Positions 28,201-35,000 of a DNA stretch of 35,000 nt are shown here, in pieces. A model generated the notes under the pieces. That model did no database searches. It saw nothing but the letters and a program-made list of their open reading frames with translations, and was not told where the DNA came from. Each line of letters starts with the position of its first letter. The stretch's first letter is position 1. Made by a program: the position numbers and the translations under genes. The DNA comes from Prorocentrum cordatum (lineage: Eukaryota > Sar > Dinophyceae > Prorocentrales > Prorocentraceae): assembly GCA_963575745.1 (NCBI GenBank), contig CAUYUJ010022066.1, positions 1-35,000 on the forward strand, written 5' to 3'.

Positions 28201-28404
28201 GCGTGCGAAGTGCAGTGCGGATGCGATTCTTGGACAGACCAAATCATGAAGGTTCAAGAGGTGGCACTCTGTCCACGAAATTACATTGATCTGCCACTGC
28301 TAGCCTGTGGAGGGCCGCCTCGCCAACATTGCAGATTTCCTGACGGAGTATTGCGACACGTCGGTGCCTCGAGGTGTTGAGGGGACGGGCATGAGATAAA
28401 GTCG

Positions 28405-28845
28405 TCACTTTCTCTTCGGCTGGATGAGGATCAGAAGTCTTTTTCTTCCCACATTGCCATCATAGTTGCTCATGCACAGATATGCGTAGTCGTGCATCTG
28501 TTCCGCAGCCTCGATGTTCAACATACACTCAGTTACGGCCGTGATCTGTAGAATTGGCTGTGCGGTCTGACCACCTTGGAATCGGCAAGTTCTACGTAAA
28601 GTATTACCAGGGAGTCCTAGAGCCGTATTGTGGTCAGGGATTGTTTTCGAGTACAGGTTGAAACAGCATCGAGGCTTGTTCTGGCATTGATACGGACCGA
28701 GGGCCAATGGAGGGAACCAACACCAAAACAAGCATGTCCCGACTTGAAACGCACATTGTATGCTTGCAACATACATCGAGCATTTGAGGCACTGTGCAGA
28801 CGGCACGCCACTCCAACAAAGGTGAGACGCGACAGTTGTCCACAC
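28405..28845 (-). CDS. Hypothetical Cys-rich ORF, 146 codons
   Basis: In a region of lower GC than its surroundings, this frame encodes a balanced protein with eleven or more Cys, including CLKCSMY near residue 20-26, CQNKPRCCF near residue 54-62 and TECMLNIEAAEQMHDYAYLC near residue 104-123, and a basic end (QPKRK). No signal peptide is clear; residues 34-50 (CLFWCWFPPLALGP region) are hydrophobic. I do not recognise the family. A plus-strand frame (from 28630 to a donor-like AAAG|GTGAGA at 28822) overlaps it and is also plausible, so the strand is not certain. Confidence 0.3.
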   Translation of the reverse strand: MWTTVASHLCWSGVPSAQCLKCSMYVASIQCAFQVGTCLFWCWFPPLALGPYQCQNKPRCCFNLYSKTIPDHNTALGLPGNTLRRTCRFQGGQTAQPILQITAVTECMLNIEAAEQMHDYAYLCMSNYDGNVGRKRLLILIQPKRK

Positions 28846-28849
28846 GCAC

Positions 28850-29550
28850 TGTTCAGCCGCTATTTTTCATCACTTTGTCGTATCGTGTCGTCTGGCTCGA
28901 CTACAAGACGCAAATGGAAATATTGTTCCGCACTCCATCCAGGGCAGTGCAGGAGAAAGTGCGTGCGAATATGGACACGGATCCAACTTGAAAGCACACC
29001 ATCATTTGTTGTTTAGTATTCGCACTTTGTCAGAACATTTAGGTGGAGGGGAAAGGCAGAATTGTCACGTTGTTGATAAGATTTGCCACGTGCGCGGAAC
29101 GAAATTCTCTGGTAAGATCAGCGTTTCCAGGGACAAGGGGGTGGGAATGCATAAGACGCCGTCGGGCGATCGCAGATTGCAGTGAGAGAGCCAGGTGGAG
29201 GGTGTATGGTTGATGCTGAGCGCCCGTTTGCCGGGCCTCTTCGGAGATGCGCGCAGTCGCCACACTTGCCAATTGCCTCCTTCGCACATCCTGCACGGTT
29301 GGATAAGTAAAGGGCCTCTTGCCCCGCGTGCCTTCTCTTTTGCGAGTCCTCTCCCTGAAAAGCCGGCGCAATTCGCTTGAACCCGCCCAGGCTCTTGCAC
29401 AAGCGAGTAAGCAGACGATCGCGGCGTCGTTCCATTGTTCAGCTTAGATGTGCGATCCTGGGTCCTTGATTGAACGCAGCGATCAGGCTTTCTCGACGAA
29501 GACCGCCGAGGACCGCGATGGCCGCCAGGGACCGCCAAAGTCCGATGGTA
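28850..29550. other. Unassigned DNA
   Basis: A minus-strand frame spans 29065-29592 (175 codons) without a recognised domain. GACCGCCGAGGACCGCGATGGCC-like short repeats occur at 29500-29530. Nothing else identified. Confidence 0.4.
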
Positions 29551-29555
29551 ATGGA

Positions 29556-29936
29556 GGATGACGATTAATAAATGACCGGGGGTCGTGTTCACGCGGCGGC
29601 GCCCGGGATGACGATTAGCAAAAACCGGCCGCGGGCTGGAAAACTATTTTTTAATCGTTCTCCTCCAGTCAGAAAATTGTGCAGAAATAGCAGAAAACAA
29701 ATGTTTTAATCGTTCTCTCCCATTTTTTATTAATCGTCATCCCGCATTAACAAGGGGTCCATGGTCGAACACGAAGTCGTAACTGGTTCGTGGATTTTTT
29801 AATCGCTCTCCTCCAGTCAGAAAATTGTGCAGAGATAGCAGACAACTATTTTTTTAATCGTTCTCTCACATTTGTTTGTATGAATCGTCATCCCGCATTA
29901 ACAGGGGGTCCATGGTCGGACACGAAGTCGTAGCTA
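29556..29936. mobile_element. AT-rich nested inverted-repeat element (MITE-like)
   Basis: GGATGACGATTAATAAA (29556-29572) is perfectly inverted at 29726-29742. A second left end (GGGATGACGATTAG, 29605) and a second right end (GAATCGTCATCCC, 29882) are close variants, so two inverted pairs interleave. Inside, a unit starting TTTTTTAATCG and continuing CTCCTCCAGTCAGAAAATTG repeats at 29648 and 29796 (148 bp apart), each copy ending in GGTCCATGGTCG followed by ACACGAAGTCGTA. The core TTAATCGT recurs at 29651, 29706, 29730 and 29854, with TTAATCGC at 29799. The sequence is far more AT-rich than its flanks and has no ORF. This fits nested or partly duplicated MITEs. Confidence 0.7.
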
Positions 29937-30014
29937 TACTTCGCTGATTCTGCCGGGCTCGGTTTTGGGCTTTGCCCCTGGTCGCGCAGCGTGGAACGGT
30001 GGCGGCTTCGATCA

Positions 30015-30170
30015 AGAGGGAAGAAAACACACAGACACAATGAATCCGATTCCCCAGAAAATGTAGAAAAATATGGAAAATGGGGGGGAAGACAAAAACC
30101 CAGAAAAGATTGGAAAATATGGGGAATCTTTGTATTTGTGTGTATGTATTTGTGTCCCAGGGCCCCTTCA
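30015..30170 (+). repeat. Dispersed repeat, copy 2 (partner at 7842)
   Basis: Same block as 7842-8003, here more A-rich (AGAAAATGTAGAAAAATATGG where the other copy has GGAAGTGTAGGGACAG). It lies about 80 bp downstream of the AT-rich nested element, while copy 1 has no such neighbour. Confidence 0.8.
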
Positions 30171-30497
30171 TTCGACAGCGCACCACAAGATGCACATGCA
30201 CTGCGCGGCACGCGGCGTTTCGGGCTCTGCCTTCTCCGTCTGAGCCTCGATTCGCACTGGGATGAGAGTCCCGGACGTCGAGGATCGATGATAAGGTTCG
30301 AGGAGCAGGGCGTTTCTATGGTCTGGAGCCTCGGGAGCGCACGCCTGCTGGGAGACCCATGGAGACCTCCAGGTGCTTCGGAGTATTGTGCATGCTGCAT
30401 GTTCTCGCCTCATGGCTGATCGTGCGCTCCCGATGTGCCTTCGCTCGAATTGGTTCGAAGAAAATTGAGCGACCAAGGCCGGGCGACGATTCTGAGA

Positions 30498-30600
30498 CCT
30501 CCTCCTCCTCCTCCTCCTCCTCTTCCCTCCTCCCTCCTCCCTCCTCCCTCCCCCCTCCTCCCTCCTCCCTCCTCCCTCCTCCCTCCTCCCTCCTCCCTCC
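30498..30600. repeat. CTC triplets passing into 7-bp CCTCCCT repeat
   Basis: Perfect CTC/CCT triplets at 30498-30525, then TCCTCCC heptamers to 30600. The heptamer period differs from every other pyrimidine tract in the window. Confidence 0.9.
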
Positions 30601-30661
30601 TTGGCCGCTCAGACGCGGGACGGGGCGCTGGGATGGATGAGGCGGCGCCGCGTTCGCAGAG

Positions 30662-30681
30662 GAGAGAGAGAGAGAGAGAGA
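30662..30681 (+). repeat. GA dinucleotide run
   Basis: About ten GA units, 60 bp after the pyrimidine tract. Confidence 0.9.
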
Positions 30682-30830
30682 AGCCTTGAAGAGGGGCGGG
30701 AGGTGAGCACCTACGCGTATTGGTGTTGGAAGATTTCCACATCATCGGCGCTTCGCGCGGACCGGTCTCACCGCTCGTACGGCCCAGAGATGGGGGGCGG
30801 CAAAGAGGGGGGTGATGATTGGGGGGGGGT

Positions 30831-30858
30831 AGATCTCATGGCCAGGGGCATGAGATCT
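30831..30858. other. Perfect 10-bp hairpin
   Basis: AGATCTCATG (30831-30840) pairs with CATGAGATCT (30849-30858) across GCCAGGGG. A run of nine or ten G precedes it, and more G runs lie at 30791-30812. Confidence 0.7.
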
Positions 30859-31029
30859 CCCCAGATTTCACGGCGCCTCTTCTGATTTCAATACGTCTCC
30901 AGCCCCCCCCCCTGAGCCGCGCACATGCCGCCGGCCATGATTTGCGCCCCCCCCCTCTTGGACGCCCCCCTCTTGGCCGCCGCCGAAGAGAAAGAGATTC
31001 GTTTCACAGTCGCAGTGGTTCATTCGGGT

Positions 31030-31490
31030 ATGCTGCCACACTCATGTTTCACTATGTTCGGAGCCCTCTCCGATGGCACCATGGCCCCGTGCTGCGCGTG
31101 CTCGTGGACGCCGAGCGCTCTTTGGCCCATATGTCAGAGCCGGGAGCTGAAACGCAGCTTGCTCAGTACCCCTACAAGTGGTTGCGAATTAAGCTGGTAA
31201 TGACTTCAAACGTGTGACGCCCGTCTCATTGAGGATTACACACTCCCCTCTGACAAGGAGGCTCGACAACCCATGGACAAACAAGCTCATCCCACAGTTC
31301 ATCAGTTACCGTCGACAGTGCTGCTCTTCAAAGAGCCAGAAGAAGACATGCCGTACTGTTGGCACGGTGGGGGAAGAAGGGGCATAAAGAGGAGGAGGTG
31401 GAGGAGGAACAGGATAAGGTGCATGCATGCTGGTCCCAGAGGGACACTAGCGGATCCACCCTCTCGGCAGTTGGTCATGCAGGGGTGAGT
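31030..31490 (+). pseudogene. Possible broken coding fragment of unknown family
   Basis: Three consecutive pieces look coding but lie in changing frames. The first, about 31035-31196, has VLRVLVDAERSLAHMSEPGA and YPYKWLRIKL and ends at a donor-like CTG|GTAATG. The second, 31210-31355 in the next frame, has CDARLIEDYTLPSDKEARQP and VLLFKEPEEDMPYCWHGG. The third, from about 31359 back in the first frame, has HKEEEVEEEQDKVHACWSQR and ends at a strong donor, GGG|GTGAGT, at 31485. Codon use in the first piece is rich in G/C-ending codons. Two compensating shifts in under 200 bp suggest a decayed gene, but very short introns or chance frames are possible. No domain recognised. Confidence 0.3.
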
Positions 31491-32189
31491 TCATGTTTCA
31501 AGCAGGTGATGTCGAGGCATGCGCTGTCTCCAGTGCCGAACTTTTCAGCATGATCATCGAATGTATAGCTTGACTTTCATCGGCAAAGTAAGCACGCAAG
31601 GATATCTCCGATACAGTGCTTGAGCCTTGCTGCTCCGTGAGGTAACGTGCCATGGGAGGACCTACTTAGCCTAAGGAGGCCCATCGGATTGTGCATGCGT
31701 TACGTCTTGTCAGCATTTTGACAGGCCAGCGTGCGGCTTGCTATTGGAAGCGTCACGTTCGCATTGCGAGGTCGAAATCACATTCGCGTTTTCAATCCGT
31801 CAGTTGTGCTGTTGTATGTTTAGCGTGTGTTGGAGGCGGGTGTGGTAATATGCAGAGGTGGCGAGGGGGTCGCATACAAGGGAACTCGCGCGTCCATCCT
31901 GAGACCAGTTTGGTTGTTCCATTCACGTGGCGTTGCGATCGCGATTCGGGGCGGAGGTGCCAGATGCTGGGGTGGGGCCACCTAATTATCACAAACGCTG
32001 TTGGGTAACTGCTGTTACCGGGGCCCGTTCGCGCCGTCTAGATCGCGCCCGTTTGCCGCCAGCCCCCCCACCCCTCTCACGAATGGAGCCATAGCTCTGG
32101 GGGCCACCAAGGGGCTGTGGGCTTGTTGCAGTCGCCTTGAGGGCTTCGTGGTGCGGCCTTACATGTTGCTTTGCACATTGGGCAATCGT
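31491..32189. other. Unassigned DNA
   Basis: Moderate GC. No frame over about 105 codons, and no recognised domain or repeat. Confidence 0.45.
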
Positions 32190-32350
32190 GGGGATCTTGG
32201 CTCCTTTTTGTGCCATCGCGGCTGATCTTGGGGGGCATCATGGAGCCTCTGGGGACACCTCGTGGCCATCCTGGCGATTCTCGGCGCCAAGGTGGAGCCT
32301 CTGGGGGTCATCTCGGGGAGTCTTTGGGGCATCCTGCGGAAGTATTGGAG
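32190..32350 (+). repeat. Decayed 11-bp CTTGGGG patch
   Basis: GATCTTGGGGGGCATC, GAGCCTCTGGGG and GAGTCTTTGGGGCATCC-type words in loose 11-bp phase. The open frame 32171-32665 depends on this. Confidence 0.6.
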
Positions 32351-32696
32351 AGGCCTTACGGCTGGTTCCGCCGACCGCGCCCGATCCTCCCGATCCGATT
32401 CGATCCGCCCGCCCAAAGTAATCGCGCTTTCCGCAACAGAGTGGCTCCCCAGCCTACACAGCGTGTTCCTTTGCTAATGAGAATTCTGGCTGAGTTCGAT
32501 ACTTTGGGTGTCCGAGGCCAGTTCTGTCTGGAGAGGCATCTCAAAAGCGCACCTAACCCAGGACGAGAAGTGTTCCTCTTGAAGTGCGAGGGTGTGAGAT
32601 CGTCATCGCTGCCGAACGCGTTGCGTTCGGATCGTTTGTCGGCATCTGCGCTGCAGGAGAGATGAGGAAGTGTTCATGCTCGGCCACGCGCAGAGG

Positions 32697-32834
32697 GGGG
32701 TATGGGGGAGGGGGGAAGCCTTCTTAGAACCACACCTGCTTCTTAGAATGCGCGGGCCTTATCTATAGATGTGGGGCCAGCGCCTTCAATGAAGCAGCCT
32801 CCTCCTAAGAAGCCTTCCCCCCTCCCCCTACCCC
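32697..32834. mobile_element. Fold-back inverted-repeat element, 138 bp
   Basis: The left arm (32697-32727) and right arm (32805-32834) are inverted copies. After allowing one inserted T in the left arm, 29 of 30 positions pair, including GGGGGAGGGGGGAAG and TTCTTAG. Inside, CTGCTTC (32736-32742) pairs with GAAGCAG (32791-32797), and ATCTATAGAT (32761-32770) is a perfect palindrome near the centre. The whole can therefore fold as one long nested hairpin. No ORF is present. A fold-back MITE or a structured RNA locus are the two options. Target-site duplications are not obvious. Confidence 0.75.
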
Positions 32835-32839
32835 TTTGA

Positions 32840-33269
32840 GCGCGCTGCCAACATACTGAGTGTGATCTATGCGTTGGAACGTGGATGGGAGTGAGACGAA
32901 CAGCCGACAGCCCCCGTGGCAATTAGATGTCCTTTTCCTCTCAGGAATTTGGCGCGGGCGCGGTCTTGGGTCTCGGAACTGATTTCCATCTTGGTCCCCA
33001 TATTAACTCAGCATTGCCAGTCTGCACAGGTCGGATGAAGACCCGTATGAAACATCTGAACGGAAATTGGACCCGGGGAAAGCTACATTGAATCCACGCA
33101 GACGGAAATCAGATCCACCCCAACATACAGTCGGGGCCCTGAAGAAGGAACCCTTTTGGTTGGGGAGGGGCTCCGCGTTCCTTAAGTGTTTCGCAGCTTG
33201 CCTCAGGTTTTCCTTATGTTTTCGATAGGAAATCGAAGTTTAACTTATGGAAAAAGGGGGCCTCGTTCC
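32840..33269. other. Unassigned DNA
   Basis: GTTCCTTA-type words recur at 33178, 33265 and 33280, and TTCGAT (33224-33229) can pair with ATCGAA (33235-33240). No gene recognised. Confidence 0.4.
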
Positions 33270-33452
33270 TTATTTAGGGTTCCTTAGGTCAACGCCCCGA
33301 CTGTACATCACAACCGGACTTGGATCCGCTCGCACATCCAAAAGTAGATCCGCTTGAAATTCCATGCGTACGTTGATACAGTCCGCTGTCATTCTTGACG
33401 GCGTCAGTTCCCCAGGCCCAAGGGTGAACCCTTTCGTCTTGGGATGAGCGTT
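33270..33452 (-). CDS. Hypothetical coding fragment
   Basis: The end of minus-strand frame 33270-33539 is balanced and protein-like: KTKGFTLGPGELTPSRMTAD, then INVRMEFQADLLLDVRADPS and PVVMYSRGVDLRNPK before the stop. The upstream part of the frame is Arg/Ala-rich and less convincing, so the real segment may start near 33452. Another minus frame (33289-33600) overlaps. I do not recognise the family. Confidence 0.3.
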   Translation of the reverse strand, partial: NAHPKTKGFTLGPGELTPSRMTADCINVRMEFQADLLLDVRADPSPVVMYSRGVDLRNPK

Positions 33453-33659
33453 TCGGCACCTCCCTTGTTGTTGCCAAAGAGCTGATGGGAGGCATCGCGC
33501 ACGCGCACGCGCTCGCGCCACTTGAGCCAAACAGGCCACGCATGCAATGAGGATCAGAGCATGACGTTTGCTCCCCCAAACGGCCTCGATACGCTAACAT
33601 GCTCGTTCAAATCTCACTGGGAACAATAGTCCACTGATTGTAGGGAGCGTTCCGGTGCG

Positions 33660-33920
33660 CCGCTGGTGCCTGGGCCTTCCTAGCCAGGCCTTCCGCAACA
33701 TGGTAGTTTCCCCAACCGAAGGAGCGCGCCGCATCGCAGCCAGTGCCTGGGACTTCTTGAGCGGACCTTCGACATCATGTTACCAGGCCTTCCGACACTG
33801 ACGGGGCTGAGCGCAGCATGATGTTGGGCCTGCCCGCGCACATTTGGCCTTCCACAACACGGGGCATCGCCTGCCCAAATTGGACGGTCCTTACACAACC
33901 TGGGGCCAGGCCTGCGAAGC
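33660..33920 (+). repeat. Degenerate repeat with GGCCTTCC words (about 76 bp)
   Basis: GTGCCTGGG followed by CTTC recurs at 33666 and 33743, each followed by a GGCCTTCCGCAACATGG-like block (33687 and 33762). Looser GGCCTTCC(G/A)CA words continue at 33787 and 33846. Old and poorly preserved. Confidence 0.5.
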
Positions 33921-35000
33921 GGGTCTCGCTTTCGGCAGCGCGACGTTTTACCGTGTTTGTAACATTTTTGATTTGCTTGTAATCAGAGGAGGAAGAGGCA
34001 CCCATACCGCTATTCTTTGCCCGTTTTCCCCTTGGGGCTTCCTGGGAGGCCCTCGTCGCCATCGCCGGATTCGCCGCGAAATCCTGGTCAGGACGCACCC
34101 CAGGAGAGGTCCGGGGAGTAGCGAAATCGGTACTTGTTGGTTTCCCTACGTAACGGCACGGGAAGGGACCCCCCCCCTCCCCCCCACGAATTCTTTTTTG
34201 GGCCCCCTGGCAGGGGGAAAGGGGTATGGCTTGCCCGCCAATCGTCTCACGCGCTTTGTCACCGGGTCGCCGGATGGAACCATATTGGGCAACATGCGGG
34301 GGGTTTGTTGGGGTCGTTGGTTGCCGATTTGGAACAATCTTGGGACCGCCCTTGGACCTCTTGGAGGCTAAGTCAGAAACGTAGCTAAAACTCATATGAG
34401 TCCATTCGTTTCGCTCCCTGGAGGCAATATTGGTTGGATGCAACTTTGGGCGACATTGGAGGCCATTCAGGTCGCATCAGGTGAAATAGTGGGCGATGCG
34501 TGGCATCTTCGAGCACTCTGAATGTATATTTGAAGCACGTCGACACCATTATGTGACATCCTGTGCCGTCGAACGGCAGCTGTGCATACTCCGATGGTTT
34601 ATGCAAATTCTGGGAGGCAGCCAGGGACCAAGGTCACATAGTCAGATTACGCTATATGTCATGCGCTGGTGGACCACGGGCGAACTAAACACGCATGTCT
34701 AGACCAGAGTTAGATGTAATATGCTTGGCCTGGAGGGGCCGCGTGTTCATAAACAACAAGCGACGGTTAGACAGCTTGCAGCAATAACGCATGAGTAAGT
34801 AGCTTGCCAACATCATACACACAAGCGCGTTCTATCTTTCCATTTGGCATCTACGCATGGTGGCCCCGTAAGGTCGTTGTTTGATTCTCGCGGACGCCAT
34901 TGGTGTCGTCATGTTCTGTGTGCCTGCTTTCTTCGCTCGCTCCCGAGGCCTTGCTGCGAAGCTGCGCCAGAGGCCGGTCTGAAGTGTCGGCGGGGCAGGG
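33921..35000. other. Unassigned DNA
   Basis: Short frames on both strands (for example plus 33844-34371 and minus 33775-34443) overlap without a recognised domain. A CTTGGG-like word pair lies near 34328-34365. From 34700 to the end no frame of note exists. Confidence 0.4.

Noticed and set aside
27760-28380. Cys/Val-rich 206-codon ORF
   Set aside because: Most of it is the TG microsatellite; the non-repeat ends are too short to support a gene.
1-35000. tRNA, 5S or other rRNA genes
   Set aside because: I looked for the T-arm GTTCRANNC signature with an adjacent cloverleaf and for conserved rRNA blocks by eye and found none; a covariance-model scan would be decisive.

Overview
This window reads as nuclear DNA of a dinoflagellate alga. 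The base composition is GC-rich. No bacterial-style operons, tRNAs or rRNAs are visible. Most of the sequence is tandem and dispersed repeat, and the only clear gene is a non-LTR retrotransposon whose reverse transcriptase is followed by zinc-finger-like Cys/His clusters and a helical C-terminal tail, an architecture I associate with dinoflagellate LINEs. The phylum call is an inference from these traits; genus cannot be decided from the sequence.

Layout. 1-1700: unassigned GC-rich DNA with a short direct repeat pair and one copy of a dispersed repeat. 1724-2097: seven copies of a 53-bp unit. 2195-4060: an array built from an 11-bp CTTGGGG-type monomer, whose second part is organised into about four higher-order units of 375-386 bp. 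4389-5435: purine-rich then pyrimidine-rich triplet tracts. 5440-8400: unassigned DNA, GGA tracts, a 10-bp-period array, a reverse-oriented 11-bp array and a dispersed repeat copy. 8550-10435: an 18-bp array, a CCT tract and a ten-copy satellite of about 87 bp. 10436-12110: unassigned. 12111-12764: GAT tract.

12933-16540 is the LINE fragment. It begins just before RT motif A (Asp codon at 12993), carries RT motif C (FIDD, 13317-13328), the Cys/His clusters and, in another reading frame, a conserved-looking tail (15028-15990). It is truncated at its 5' end and probably frameshifted. Triplet arrays of opposite orientation flank it on the two sides.

16547-19875: triplet tract with a long palindrome, another 11-bp array, and arrays of 60-63 bp and 149 bp. 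19880-22770: a possible host exon, a second copy of the dispersed repeat seen near 1100, a duplicated 235-bp element rich in GTTCTNAGAAC palindromes, a GGA tract and an unassigned minus-strand ORF. 22770-28200: pyrimidine tracts, two reverse-oriented 11-bp arrays, a possible exon resembling the extracellular part of a ligand-gated channel, and a 300-bp TG microsatellite. 28400-35000: a few unassigned ORFs, an AT-rich nested inverted-repeat element, a second copy of the 7842 repeat, a fold-back element at 32697-32834, and largely unassigned DNA.

No set of cooperating genes is visible. The coherent biology here is repeat biology: one degenerate 11-bp monomer occurs in seven separate patches in both orientations, and at one locus has been packaged into a higher-order satellite.
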